From the NCBI RefSeq assembly GCF_000497045.1, contig NW_015961970.1:1951706-2015705 (forward strand): a DNA stretch of 64,000 nucleotides, in the 5' to 3' direction. Below are positions 22,201 to 31,452 of this stretch, piece by piece. Position 1 is the stretch's first letter. Every line of letters begins with the position of its first letter. The position numbers and the translations under genes are program-made. The stretch comes from Kalmanozyma brasiliensis GHG001. Taxonomy: Eukaryota; Basidiomycota; Ustilaginomycetes; Ustilaginales. The notes beneath the pieces were generated by a model that worked only from the letters and a program-made list of their open reading frames with translations, was not told where the DNA came from and did not search any database.

Positions 22201-22937
22201 AGTCTGTCCGTCGAGACCGCAGTCCGAGCACCATGAGCACGGTCAACGGCGATGGTGCGGACAAGTCGAACAAGATCCTCCGCATTCGCCGCTTCATCAA
22301 CGGCAAGTGGCAGCGCGAGATGGTGCGCGATCCAGCCGTCATCAACGCCTATCTCACACAACGCAAGAAGATCGAGGACGAAGCCATCGCCACCGAAGAC
22401 TTGCTGCCGACCGGCGACGCAGCCATCGACATGGCGCGCATGAAGCGACTGCAGGAGGAGCTCGCACAGCGCAAGAAGAACCAAGAACGCCGTATCCAGC
22501 GCAAGAACGCCAAGGCCGCCGCAGAAGGTCTCGCGATCCCAGGCGGCTATAAGAGCTTGCTCAACAAGACCGACACCAAGCGACGCTGCGGTCGTTGTGG
22601 AGAAGTCGGTCACATGTCGACCAACACTTCTTGCCCCATGTTCCAGAAGGACGGCGGCAAGAATGGAGCAGGTGGAGCGGCAGGTGGGAGCGGCGCAGGC
22701 ACACCGGGCACCCCAGCCGGCGGAGGAAGGCCAGGAATGCCTCATCTGGCCAGTGGAGGCGGCTTCTTTGGTCCTGGTATGGCCATGGGAATTGGAATCG
22801 GCAGCGCAGGACCGATGACACCTATGACTCCAACAGTGCAGACGCCAGGAGAGTCTCGGGCGCCTTCGGAGAGCCCCGCTCCAGGCAGTGGCACGCCGAC
22901 GCCAGGGCTCAAGTTGAAGCTCAAGAAGAAGGCTTAA
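19299..22937 (+). CDS. TAF1: TFIID subunit TAF1
   Basis: This is the largest TFIID subunit, a scaffold for RNA polymerase II preinitiation at core promoters. It has 1,212 residues, starts at ATG 19299 and has no intron. The N-terminus is acidic. The motif DDWEDRIVWDPS near 355 is the usual TAF1 lead-in. The central DUF3591 domain (about 430-860) includes FHRPAMQFP, NNMIRAPLFRHKPAHTDFLL (about 655) and the winged-helix part YLREIRNLFVVGQTYPVQQI. A zinc knuckle (CGRCGEVGHMS...CPMF) sits near 1097. The tail is Gly/Pro-rich and ends in KLKLKKK. There is no bromodomain, as in yeast TAF1. The first gene downstream on the same strand starts 374 bp away. Confidence 0.95.
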   Translation: MEDEQNAALHLGGLALGNVLRDLGIDEQHQSDLERLGIASGSGRIKQEDIYNDRFADDDNDFGGDAYHRNGASSKDWETEVDDEMRRERDGEHDAEERAELDRYYRQGLAQLEQPRAPLRGEVDDFDDDASEEDEDVPLSQQPSLPQANGHSTQANGFSRFGEGMIKVKEERDDDSDMAFLSAPPHSSSSAAPPGRAPLLLPTAQSSRQDSPQTPPQSQQPYMSGAPPARPFVDMEEVKQHFPDFEPGKILNFTELFATRPSKKRKLGAPSAKFHITPEDELPIPKSTREELVRSSVVRPHHASILPGLTSELDPSATGARRTDAADDEIELAVVSTPDVKAEKRSAALAPVELDDWEDRIVWDPSNLASTMPEVTIDVKAELLSEPLATLAPPAIDKPFNHDLFRGAWTRSIIWDAHTTFEAFDKLVLDMNDPQMMLEEDLGPKTKQNSLLRSDAPVVSAAAQRDLARRQAELDPLNLSNDKFYEQTREHRQRVRQTLGKLVVQHAWPAIKLQLPWYKTKLTKAEARSFHRPAMQFPTNMPLHFSKTISSKKKKEGAGARKAKDPNEMLRTTRDLTLKDTGPYVLYEYSEEYPPLLSKIGMGSLLVNYYRKKDAKDEHVPKMDIGEPYLLDVADESPFMKFGNIERGQVQPTLYNNMIRAPLFRHKPAHTDFLLIRSTTKNEIRYYLREIRNLFVVGQTYPVQQIPGPHARLITNNIKYRLQMIAYKLIQKSQRQRIKIHRLMRYFPDQNELQMRQRLKEFMEYNRKAGDVNQGFWKLKPHIVVPEEAELLKMLPPENICLAESMQVGQRHLLDCGYTNTAEGDDDDESKMDIEQLLAPWITSKNFLNATQGKAMLKLHGDGDPTGRGEAFSFIRVSMKEIFVRAGEDVEERLAQAEADAKKKSGHKYSVAEQQAVYRSEIDRIWRAQCRSLSNPVPPKVTAEDERRALLAANGGKPDAPRNGGRGESVRRDRSPSTMSTVNGDGADKSNKILRIRRFINGKWQREMVRDPAVINAYLTQRKKIEDEAIATEDLLPTGDAAIDMARMKRLQEELAQRKKNQERRIQRKNAKAAAEGLAIPGGYKSLLNKTDTKRRCGRCGEVGHMSTNTSCPMFQKDGGKNGAGGAAGGSGAGTPGTPAGGGRPGMPHLASGGGFFGPGMAMGIGIGSAGPMTPMTPTVQTPGESRAPSESPAPGSGTPTPGLKLKLKKKA

Positions 22938-23311
22938 CAGCAGCAAACATGCACCAAACGGCCATAGTCAAGCTCACCCATTTCGTCGTCCAGACGCCTT
23001 TTGTATTTGTATCATTGTAACTCTACGCTCATCCATGAATGTTTGAAGGTACTTGCTCTGTATTGCTCTGTGCTGAAAGAGTCCGTGAGTGAGTGTGAGT
23101 GCGAGCCTGACCATATCCGCCAGGTGTGAGTGCTTCAGGGTCCTGCGAGAATTTCGGGATCCGGACCCTATTGGTGGTGGAGGAGAACTGAGCCTTGTCT
23201 TGCGATACTTCCAGATCCCACTTCATTCCCACACACCGCATAACAACAGCACAAACGGGCCCAGCGTCTCAGAGACCGCTCCCGCTGGATTCGCATCGAC
23301 GCTCGCTCAGG
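22938..23311. other. Short intergenic region between TAF1 and GCFC-type gene
   Basis: These 374 bp between tandem + strand genes must hold the TAF1 3' end and the next promoter. GAGTGAGTGTGAGTGCGAG near 23090 is a small degenerate repeat. I see no RNA gene. Confidence 0.5.
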
Positions 23312-26062
23312 ATGAGCGGTGGCATCGGCGGCTTTGTCAAGAGGAGCAAGCCGAGAAGCTCAGCTTCGAGGCTCAGCTCGACCTACGACGATGAAGAAGA
23401 TGTCGAGGCTGTGCCGTCAAGCGTCTCCATCAAGTCGGTTACGGCAAAGGACAGTGGCATTGTATCGAGCTCGAGAGCACCCCGTCGGGCCGTTAAAGGG
23501 CTCGACAACGAAGACGAGGAAGACATCCCCAGGTCAAATGTCGTCTTCCGGTCCCGAGCAAAAGGGGCGAGGGGAACGCCATCCTCTTCCTCCGTGGCAG
23601 CCAGCAGCAGAACGGGGTTAAACTCAACATTGGCGTCAAAGCAGCGTCCTGCGGTCAGTGTCATGGTCGAAGATGATCTTGGAGATGAAGGCGATGCCTT
23701 TGAAGTCCGTCGCTCGAAACTCAACACGACAGGTAAACCGGCTAGAAGATCTGCAGCCGACACCTCATCCTCGACAGAGGCCCCAGGACGGTCGACACCG
23801 CTTCGTCCAACGACCTTCCAGTCGATTCCAACACAGACATCTGAAGTCCCTTCCAGCGCCTCGTCCGGCCTGTATACCTCCAGATACCTTGAAGAGCTAC
23901 GTTCATCAACACCTACCTCGCGTTCAAGGGCACACAGTCCTACCCCGGAACAGCCTCTTGGACCAGGCACACGCATCGACGATCCCATGGTGGCGCAGAC
24001 CTCTCGCATGGCGCTTGAAGACCACGGTGACGGCGACCTCGCTCGAAGCAAGTTCGCCGCTGACTTCGCACACGACGCCATTCCCAGCGAAAGCGTCATC
24101 CGCGCAGCCAAGGAGAAGCGCGCCAAGCTCCGCGCCGCCGCCGCGAACACCACCTCCTCTTCGGAAGACTTCATCTCCCTAGCGCCGTTCTCCAAGTCCT
24201 CCGCACTGAAGAAGTACGATGCGATGGAGATCGACGACGGGCCGCATCCGCACTCCAGACTGCAGCGGGAGGAAGACGAGCTGGGCGATGGCGAAGACGA
24301 TTTTGCCGAGTTCACCGGCGCCACCGACCGCATACCTCTCGGCGAGAAGGCGGAGAAGGAATGGATTGACCGACAGAGGCGGGAGATGGACGCTGCTGTG
24401 CGCGGTGATTTTGATGAAGATGCCGTGGTGGAAGACGAGATGGATGAAGACGAAGAGGAGTGGGAACGGGCGCAGTTGCGACGTACGCAGAACGTGACAC
24501 AGACTTCGCAGTCGAGAGAGGCTTCGCCCTTTCGATCGGCGCCAATACCTGCAGCGGTGCCGTTGCCGTCCGTTGGATCGTGCTCTACGCGGCTGGAGCT
24601 CACGGTTCGTGCGCTGGATCAGAGTACGGCTGCCAACGCGGCTGTGGTAGAATCGTCGACGAAGGAGTTGGAGACGATAGAGGCAGGTGAGGCGGAGAAT
24701 AAGGTGAAAGTTGCACAGGTCGAGGACAAGGCCAGCTGGTTCAACGAGCTCGATGAATTTGTGGGCAGCTTGGCGCGGTTCATGGAGGAGAAGATCGGGA
24801 GGCTCGAGGAGGTGGAGAAGCAAGCATTGGATTTGCTATTCAAACAGAACAGTATGCACTCGAAGCGGATGGGCAGGTGGCTCGATGCAAAGCTGGAAGC
24901 GTCTCTTCAGATCAGGCTTGCGAAGAGCGCGGTGCTCAATCTCGCCGAGGAGGAAGATGACGAGATCGTACCAGGTACCGAGGAGTATGGTCTGCTGGCA
25001 CCAACCGAAGCGCCACAACTGGACCGTCTGGACCCCGCCGACGAGCTCTCCTTCACCCTCGCCCAGCGCGAAATCGCCTCAACCCGCCGATCCATCTTCG
25101 CCGACGTGCAAGCAGTCGAATATGTCGACCCGGGAGCCCTCACCGGCCTGGCACCTTACGCCTTCGGCCACCTCTACCCAGAGCGCACTTCGCCGAAACC
25201 GACAGACTACGATCCGCATCCACGCAGCGTCGTTGCGCGCTTCGAATCGTGGCGTTCCCTCTATCCCGAGGAGTACGCGCAGGTGTGGGGCGGTCTCTCC
25301 CTGGCACAGATCTGGCAGTTCTATGCGCGACACGAGATGTGTCTCTGGGTACCCTTTTCTCAGCCAACACCTTCCGGAGAGGGGATGCCTTGGTATGAGG
25401 GCGCAATATGTCTACCGGAGATGGAGTGGTATAAGGGGGCATTTGGGTATGTGAAACGGGCCCACGCTGATGCACAGGCAACGGTGGGGGGCGACGACGA
25501 GGTGCTTACGACTATTATCGCTAATGTGCTCGTGGGACATTTGATTACATTGGCGAATAGGGGGGCCTTTTCGCCCTGGTTCGCAGAGCATACGCGCGAG
25601 GCGGTGGAGTCGGTCGATTGGGTGGTGAGGGCGCTGTTGGGTGCTGAGCATGTTCGGTACGTCAGCTTGGTCGAGGCGTTCTTAGACGTTTTTGGGGCTC
25701 AGATTGGGAGATTGAAGGAGGTGATGGAGACCGGGATGCATATGAAGGGTGGAGAGGAAGGAGCGAGGGCAGCGGCAGAGGTGGTGGATGCCCTGGTGCA
25801 GCGGTTGCTCAAGAACTTGGTCGCCTGGTCGAAACCAGTGGGGCTCAACGATGGCGCTGCGAGCGGGCAGTCGACGGTGCTCGTCAAGACAGTTGTGGGT
25901 CTCGTCGAGACGTTGGTATTCGACGTTCTTGAGCCCTTCCTTGCGGTAACGGGCCAAAGGGAGGTCACATTGCAAGCTCGAAGGCAGATCTTCGACGTGC
26001 TTCCATCGGAGATCGTCGCCAGGTCCGAGAGGCTCACGTTGCTTTCACAGTCTCTGAATTGA
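23312..26062 (+). CDS. GCFC/NTR2-family splicing factor (PAXBP1/GCFC2-like)
   Basis: Family members take part in late splicing and spliceosome disassembly; animal relatives are GCFC2 and PAXBP1. The product has 916 residues. The frame reaches further upstream only through a TTG at 23195, so I start at the ATG at 23312 (MSGGIGGFVKRSKPRSS). The N-terminal half is disordered and acidic. Near residue 290 is the NTR2-type motif IPSESVIRAAKEKRAKLRA, followed by FISL. The middle is coiled-coil-like (ASWFNELDEFVGSLARFMEE). The C-terminal GCFC domain begins with RFESWRSLYPEEYAQVWGGL, then CLWVPF. This combination points to a nuclear splicing role. The exact orthologue (NTR2 versus PAXBP1 type) is not settled. 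It converges with UTP25, 109 bp away. Confidence 0.85.
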   Translation: MSGGIGGFVKRSKPRSSASRLSSTYDDEEDVEAVPSSVSIKSVTAKDSGIVSSSRAPRRAVKGLDNEDEEDIPRSNVVFRSRAKGARGTPSSSSVAASSRTGLNSTLASKQRPAVSVMVEDDLGDEGDAFEVRRSKLNTTGKPARRSAADTSSSTEAPGRSTPLRPTTFQSIPTQTSEVPSSASSGLYTSRYLEELRSSTPTSRSRAHSPTPEQPLGPGTRIDDPMVAQTSRMALEDHGDGDLARSKFAADFAHDAIPSESVIRAAKEKRAKLRAAAANTTSSSEDFISLAPFSKSSALKKYDAMEIDDGPHPHSRLQREEDELGDGEDDFAEFTGATDRIPLGEKAEKEWIDRQRREMDAAVRGDFDEDAVVEDEMDEDEEEWERAQLRRTQNVTQTSQSREASPFRSAPIPAAVPLPSVGSCSTRLELTVRALDQSTAANAAVVESSTKELETIEAGEAENKVKVAQVEDKASWFNELDEFVGSLARFMEEKIGRLEEVEKQALDLLFKQNSMHSKRMGRWLDAKLEASLQIRLAKSAVLNLAEEEDDEIVPGTEEYGLLAPTEAPQLDRLDPADELSFTLAQREIASTRRSIFADVQAVEYVDPGALTGLAPYAFGHLYPERTSPKPTDYDPHPRSVVARFESWRSLYPEEYAQVWGGLSLAQIWQFYARHEMCLWVPFSQPTPSGEGMPWYEGAICLPEMEWYKGAFGYVKRAHADAQATVGGDDEVLTTIIANVLVGHLITLANRGAFSPWFAEHTREAVESVDWVVRALLGAEHVRYVSLVEAFLDVFGAQIGRLKEVMETGMHMKGGEEGARAAAEVVDALVQRLLKNLVAWSKPVGLNDGAASGQSTVLVKTVVGLVETLVFDVLEPFLAVTGQREVTLQARRQIFDVLPSEIVARSERLTLLSQSLN

Positions 26063-26171
26063 TCACACTGTTGCAGACAAACATCTGTGGAATGACAAAG
26101 CCGTCATTCCACAAACAACATCACAGTCAAAGTCTGTGTTGCTGCTCCTTCGTGACGACCGATCTTTGAAT

Positions 26172-28241
26172 TCATACAAACTTCCACGTCGCCTTATCGC
26201 CCGCCACCATAGCCTTTGCCTGCTCCGTGCCCACCACCTTCTCCAGACCGATCAGATCGTACTTGCTATACACCACATAGCTCGCAACCTCGTTCGCATC
26301 CACCTCCTCCTCCTCTCCCCAATCCTTATTCAAAAACGGGAACTCCAACACCTCCGAGAAATACCTCGCGTTCTGGGGAACCTGATAGAATACGACCGTC
26401 TTCGTGCCCCTGATCTTGAATCTTCGGTAGAAATGCGCTCTCTCGGTCAGCAGGAGGAACCTCTTTTTCCCACTGGCAAAGGCCTCTCTCGCCCTTCGAA
26501 TGTCCTTGGGTGTCGAGTATTCCGAGATGCTCGTGTAGGAGAGGTTGGCCGTCTCGCCGGGTTTGCGCTTCTCGTTGTGCTCCCGGAGGAACGCGTCGAG
26601 GCGCACAAAGTCAAAGTAGCTGGGGACGAGGATGAGCGTGTGACTGCTGCTGACGGCCGACTTGCTCAGCTGCGCCAAGGTCTTGGTCGTGAAGTGGGCG
26701 AAGCGGAGGTCGGGCTCGGAGTGCGGGTTGGCCGCTTCGAATCGTGTAAACGTCTGACGGACACCAGAGACGACCTTGGACATCTCCGCCTCGCTCTCGG
26801 GCGTGGGGGCGACGGTTCGGATCTTGCCCGCAACGTTCTGCAGCGTGTGGTTGTACACGGAGCGCAAGGCGGGGAAATCGTGCGCGGAGAGCATGATCGT
26901 TTGCCGAAACATCCCCGCGCGATTGTCCAGGTAGAACTGCTTCACGCGGGAGAAGTCGGTGTCTCGACTCTGACGTGGGATGTGGTTGAGTTTGTCGAAG
27001 ACGTACTCGAGATGCTCCCAGTTCTGCATGCTGATCACATCGGTCTGGTCGACGATCACCATCTCGATGCTGCTCAGGAAATCGCTGTCGCCCTTATCCT
27101 TCTCCATTCCCAATCGCAACCCGAGCGGAGAAGCAACGATGACATCCGAGTCGTAGAATCCACTGAACAGCTTGAGACTCTTTCGTGTGACCTTGAGCCC
27201 GAGCTTGAACGAGTCGTCGATGTTTCCGGCAAAGTTGGCGATGTGATCCTCGGGATACTTGGCTGCCACCGAGGCATCAGCGAGCTTGTCAATCGCCCCT
27301 TCGGGAAGGTTGTACTCCTTGGCAAAGCGCGACTTGTTGTCCACCTGCGAACAGAGACTGAACTTGGTGAGCAGATCGACCCATTCAAGCGCGGAGTTGC
27401 GGAAGGGTAGGAGGACGAGCACTTTGGGTCGCGTGAAGCCTTGGTCGCGCAGATCGAGGTCAGTGTCAGCGTCGGATGCGCCGCTAGCGGCGAGCTTGGC
27501 GAGCTTCTCGTTATTCTTGAGGACTCGACGACGTGTTTTGGCGACGTGCGACATGGCGTGCATGGCGAGCACTTGGCGGTACTGCGCGCGGTCACGGAGG
27601 GCAACATTGGCATCGCAGAAGTCAGCGTAGCTGCCAAGCGTCGTGGCGAGCGCTTTGTGGAGTGGTGTCGGTGAAGAGAAGTGTTTGGCGGTGAAGGCGT
27701 TGAATGCATCGAGCACTTTCACTTGCGGTTGACCGGAGTACTGCTGTGAATCGAATTCGGGAAGAGAAGGGCTCGAAACAATGAGCTGCGTGGAGAAGGA
27801 GGGCAGGGTGGACCGCGAAGTCGACCAAGTGAGCGAGGTGGTAGATTCGGGGAGTTTGGCGATAGCTTGCGCATGTGGACCGTCACTGCCAAAGTGAGCA
27901 TCGAACGCGGTGATCTGGCTCTTCTTCTGCTGCTTCTTCGGAGCTGAGGAGGAGGCTGCGTCAAAGTCCTCTTCGTCATCGTCCGAGACCTCGCCCACAA
28001 GCTCGAGACCGTTCTGCGAGATGGTAGTAGATGCGACGGGAGCTGCGCCATTCTTGGCTCGTTTCGAAGGCGAAGGTGTCGAGGAGAGGGCGGCCTTGGA
28101 GGTGGACGCAGTAGCTTGCTGTGCAGCTACCGCTTTGCGAGTGATCTTGTCGTAGTGCGTGAGGTTGGAAGATCGCTGTCGCTTGCCTGGCTTGGCAGCG
28201 CTGACGTTGATCAGCGTGAGCAGCTTGAGTGTCGGATCCAT
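26172..28241 (-). CDS. UTP25: U3 snoRNP-associated protein UTP25 (DEF homologue)
   Basis: This is a nucleolar small-subunit-processome factor required for early 18S pre-rRNA cleavage. It has 689 residues starting MDPTLKLLTLINVSA at ATG 28241. The upstream extension begins with TTG at 28391 and is not used. The N-terminus is basic and Ser-rich, followed by an acidic patch. From about residue 145 the Utp25 fold is evident: a DEAD-helicase-like module lacking a classical Walker A, with PKVLVLLPFRNSALEWVDLL, VIVDQTDVISMQNWEHLEYV, the late motif RRFKIRGTKTVVFYQVPQNA and YKWF-free C-terminal GDKATWKFV. Length fits fungal members. It is divergent from LSG1 across 359 bp; the pairing of two ribosome-assembly genes may allow shared regulation (inference). 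Confidence 0.94.
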   Translation of the reverse strand: MDPTLKLLTLINVSAAKPGKRQRSSNLTHYDKITRKAVAAQQATASTSKAALSSTPSPSKRAKNGAAPVASTTISQNGLELVGEVSDDDEEDFDAASSSAPKKQQKKSQITAFDAHFGSDGPHAQAIAKLPESTTSLTWSTSRSTLPSFSTQLIVSSPSLPEFDSQQYSGQPQVKVLDAFNAFTAKHFSSPTPLHKALATTLGSYADFCDANVALRDRAQYRQVLAMHAMSHVAKTRRRVLKNNEKLAKLAASGASDADTDLDLRDQGFTRPKVLVLLPFRNSALEWVDLLTKFSLCSQVDNKSRFAKEYNLPEGAIDKLADASVAAKYPEDHIANFAGNIDDSFKLGLKVTRKSLKLFSGFYDSDVIVASPLGLRLGMEKDKGDSDFLSSIEMVIVDQTDVISMQNWEHLEYVFDKLNHIPRQSRDTDFSRVKQFYLDNRAGMFRQTIMLSAHDFPALRSVYNHTLQNVAGKIRTVAPTPESEAEMSKVVSGVRQTFTRFEAANPHSEPDLRFAHFTTKTLAQLSKSAVSSSHTLILVPSYFDFVRLDAFLREHNEKRKPGETANLSYTSISEYSTPKDIRRAREAFASGKKRFLLLTERAHFYRRFKIRGTKTVVFYQVPQNARYFSEVLEFPFLNKDWGEEEEVDANEVASYVVYSKYDLIGLEKVVGTEQAKAMVAGDKATWKFV

Positions 28242-28600
28242 ATTGACGACCGTCCTCCGCTGGATGCGACGATGGTGAGGATGAGGAGAAGTCGAAGTGC
28301 GGTAAGTTAGCAGGTTGCTGAAGCGGAGAAACGGCGGACAGGAAGAAAGCTCGAAGGGTTCGGAAAGGGTTCTGCTGCTCCCTAACCACAAAAAGAGGAG
28401 TTGTGTGGAGGAGTAGCCAGAAAAATTTCGCAGATGTCAACCTTTTTTTTCTTCTTCTTGAACAAATCAGCGCAGCAGATCAGTCAAATTTGGGAAAGGC
28501 TCAGTCGAGTGACCATGTTCAGATGTGATTGACATCGCTCGCCACTACTTCACCTCTTCACACCATCATAACCCATCACAGCTACAGCGGCTTCGTCAAA
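28242..28600. promoter_or_regulatory. Divergent promoter shared by UTP25 and LSG1
   Basis: A 359-bp gap separates two ribosome-biogenesis genes transcribed outward. A T9 run followed by CTTCTTCTT (about 28443-28460) is a plausible nucleosome-depleting tract. No TATA box is clear. Coregulation of the pair is inference. Confidence 0.45.
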
Positions 28601-30766
28601 ATGCCGCTCGCTCAGTCCAAGAACACCGTTGGTCTCGGAAGGGCCATCCTCAACCGCAGAGCAAAGGAGGCCAAGCAGCGCAACCAGACCGAATTCCACA
28701 CCACCGACATTAACAACTATGGCTCCGTCTCGAATCTCCGCTCCGTCACTCACGAAGGTGACCTCGAGGAGTTCCTCAACACTGCCTCTCTGGCAGACGC
28801 CGACTTCACTGCAGAGCGAAGGAACGGCGGTGTCACCGTCATCACTGCCCCCAATCGCGAACGCACCCGCCACAACCCATACTTGCTCACCGGCCAGGAG
28901 GAGCAGGAGGTGCTCAAGAAGCACGTTCAGAACAAGGAGCGTCTCCGTGTACCGAGGCGACCCGAATGGACCAGTGCTACCACACGTGCTCAGCTCGAGC
29001 GAGCCGAAAAGGACGGTTTCCTCGATTGGAGGCGCGGTCTGGCCGAGCTCCAGGAAGGTGTCGGATTGGTGCTGACGCCTTTCGAGAGGAATCTGGAGGT
29101 GTGGCGTCAGCTGTGGCGTGTCATCGAGCGAAGTCACCTCGTCGTTCAGATCGTTGACGCAAGGAATCCGCTTCGCTTCCGTTGCGAGGATCTCGAGAAG
29201 TACGTCTCGAGTCTTGGCATTGGCTCGACCAACGGCATCGAGTATCTGGAGGAGGGTTCGACACAGAAGGGCCCAAGGAGAAATCTGCTGCTCATCAACA
29301 AGGCCGATCTGCTTGACGACCAGCAGAGGAGGTATTGGGCTGACTACTTCGATGCGCAAGGCATTCAATATGCTTTCTTCAGTGCAGCCAATGCTGCTGC
29401 CATCCAGCTCGCCCGAGCGGAGGAAGAGGAGAGGCTGCGTCTGGAGCAGCTCAAGCTCGCAGAGCCACGCACCGAGGATGACGACGACGAGGAGTACAGT
29501 GACGAAGACGAGGAGGATGACGAGGACGAGGACGACGAAGTGAAGGCCGCGTCTGCTGCGGTCAGTCAAGGCGCGAAAGACGCCCAGCCTCTGGTAGGTC
29601 AAGAAGCAAGTGACCGGGTGCTCGATCACTCTCAGGCCGCTGTTCGTGACAACTTGGTCGCCGAGAAGGCTTACGGACAAGACGATGCAGTCGACGCTGC
29701 TACCGCTACCGCTGCCACGACCCTCTCTGCTACTCGCGACCCAACTCGCGTGCTCAACGTCCTCGAACTCGAAGAGCTCTTCATGGCATGCGCACCACCT
29801 CTCGACGATTTCGCCATCGACGGCCAGCCCGCACCTTCCAAGCTCGTCGTCGGTCTCGTGGGGTACCCCAATGTCGGTAAATCATCCACCATCAACGCGC
29901 TGCTCGGCGAGAAGAAGGTCTCGGTCTCCTCCACTCCTGGTAAGACCAAGCACTTCCAGACGATCCACCTCTCGCCCACCACTGTGCTGTGCGATTGCCC
30001 CGGTCTCGTCTTCCCACAATTCGCCACGACCTCGGCAGAATTGGTCTGCGACGGTGTGCTGCCCATCGACCAGATGAGAGAGTACACTGCTCCCGCCGAG
30101 CTTGTCGCCAAGCGTATTCCCAAGGACATCGTCGAGGGCACGTACGGCATCCGAATCGAGACGCTCACGGAAGAAGAAGGCGGCAATGGCGTACCTACCG
30201 GTCTCGAGATGCTCACCGCCTACGCTGTGGCCCGAGGCTACACGCGTCAGGGCCAGGGCAACCCAGACGAGTCACGGGCGGTCCGTTACGTGCTCAAGGA
30301 CTATGTCAACGCCAAGCTGCTCTACGGCAACCCGCCACCTGGCGTCGACGCCGACACTTACAACGCGGCCCAGCGCGAGCGTGCACGCGCGGCCCTCGCC
30401 GGTCGCAAATACGATCCCTCCACCGCGCACCTCGCCGAACACGAGGCTGCCGACGGCGACTTCGACGACCTCGATGCAGACCTGCAGGCGGAACTCGCAG
30501 AATTGACACGAAGCAGAGGGTCAGGTGTCCCGCGGCAGTCGGCGAAGTCGAAAGCTCTTGATTCGGCATTCTTCGACACCATGGCTTCGTCCAAGCCGAC
30601 CATCGTGGGCAGGACAGGGTTGCCGACCGCCGCGATTCAGGGCAGGATCGCCAACGACGGCTCGGTGATCAAGATCGGCAGTGGGCAGCAGGGTCAGGCG
30701 GGAAGTAAGAAGCATAACAAGGCGAACAAGCGCAAGAAGCAGCGCTCCGGGGCCGGGTTCGACTGA
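28601..30766 (+). CDS. LSG1: Large-subunit GTPase LSG1
   Basis: This cytoplasmic circularly permuted GTPase releases the export adaptor Nmd3 from 60S pre-ribosomes. It has 721 residues from ATG 28601 (MPLAQSKNTVGLGRAI); the longer frame starts only with TTG. GTPase motifs occur in permuted order: G4 NKADLL at about 233, then G1 GYPNVGKSS at 421 and G3 DCPGL at 465. Between G4 and G1 lies an insert of about 170 residues with a long Asp/Glu run (residues about 288-310), as is common in eukaryotic LSG1. The C-terminus is rich in Lys/Arg (KKHNKANKRKKQRS), suited to RNA or nuclear traffic. It converges with the mL49 gene. Confidence 0.95.
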   Translation: MPLAQSKNTVGLGRAILNRRAKEAKQRNQTEFHTTDINNYGSVSNLRSVTHEGDLEEFLNTASLADADFTAERRNGGVTVITAPNRERTRHNPYLLTGQEEQEVLKKHVQNKERLRVPRRPEWTSATTRAQLERAEKDGFLDWRRGLAELQEGVGLVLTPFERNLEVWRQLWRVIERSHLVVQIVDARNPLRFRCEDLEKYVSSLGIGSTNGIEYLEEGSTQKGPRRNLLLINKADLLDDQQRRYWADYFDAQGIQYAFFSAANAAAIQLARAEEEERLRLEQLKLAEPRTEDDDDEEYSDEDEEDDEDEDDEVKAASAAVSQGAKDAQPLVGQEASDRVLDHSQAAVRDNLVAEKAYGQDDAVDAATATAATTLSATRDPTRVLNVLELEELFMACAPPLDDFAIDGQPAPSKLVVGLVGYPNVGKSSTINALLGEKKVSVSSTPGKTKHFQTIHLSPTTVLCDCPGLVFPQFATTSAELVCDGVLPIDQMREYTAPAELVAKRIPKDIVEGTYGIRIETLTEEEGGNGVPTGLEMLTAYAVARGYTRQGQGNPDESRAVRYVLKDYVNAKLLYGNPPPGVDADTYNAAQRERARAALAGRKYDPSTAHLAEHEAADGDFDDLDADLQAELAELTRSRGSGVPRQSAKSKALDSAFFDTMASSKPTIVGRTGLPTAAIQGRIANDGSVIKIGSGQQGQAGSKKHNKANKRKKQRSGAGFD

Positions 30767-30894
30767 TGTACGCTCAGCAATTGCATTCGCTTCACCTCGT
30801 TGACCTGGCCGTTTGTGAAATGCGTGTGTATTGAGATGCTGATATGAATCAATGCTATGTGAGACCACGGCCCGTGTATCTGGTCGGGATGGGA

Positions 30895-31452
30895 TTAGAA
30901 CCCTCTACTTTCCAAGAAGGCCCTCACCTCATCCACCCGATTCCCTCGGATCTTGATCTTCCCGCTCCCCACAACCTTGCCGGTCTGAACGGGATCCAGA
31001 TAGCTCGGGTTGCCCGTCCTCGCCAACATCTTCCGTCCTGGCTTGACGCGGAGCGGCTTCTTATTCACCTCCTGTCCGAACATGTCTGCCTCTGCATCGG
31101 CGTAGGATTCTGCGAGGAAGAGGGAGAGGTCGGTCTTGAGGTCCGAGATGGAGCCTTGGATCTTGCGGACTTCGGTCATGGTGCGCGTGCCACCGTTGCG
31201 TACATCGGTGTAGACGGGGAGAGAGGAGAGCGTCTTACCGACGCGCGGGACGAAGTAGCTGTATTGTACGGGGGTCGGACCTGCTTCCGATTCGACGTCA
31301 GATGATGGGGTACCGAGTGGTGTAGCGACGGTTGAGTTGGAGCGCGAGGGTGAAGGGAGTTTACTGCTCGATGCGACTGCTGCGGAGGTTGAGGCGAATG
31401 AAGATGGTTGGTGCAGCGCCGTGCGCAGTGTGTTGCGTGCGATTGATGCCAT
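30895..31452 (-). CDS. IMG2: Mitochondrial large-subunit ribosomal protein mL49 (IMG2)
   Basis: The product is 185 residues from ATG 31452, with no intron. The first 45 residues are Ser/Ala/Arg-rich without acidic residues (MASIARNTLRTALH), a credible matrix-targeting sequence. The Img2/mL49 domain spans about residues 65-185: YFVPRVGKTLSSLPVYTDVR, GTRTMTEVRKIQGS, then the end GKIKIRGNRVDEVRAFLESR. Known members sit on the surface of the mitochondrial 54S (39S in animals) subunit and are needed for mitochondrial translation. The gene shares a 335-bp upstream region with Sec61 gamma and converges on LSG1 with a 128-bp gap. Confidence 0.93.
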   Translation of the reverse strand: MASIARNTLRTALHQPSSFASTSAAVASSSKLPSPSRSNSTVATPLGTPSSDVESEAGPTPVQYSYFVPRVGKTLSSLPVYTDVRNGGTRTMTEVRKIQGSISDLKTDLSLFLAESYADAEADMFGQEVNKKPLRVKPGRKMLARTGNPSYLDPVQTGKVVGSGKIKIRGNRVDEVRAFLESRGF

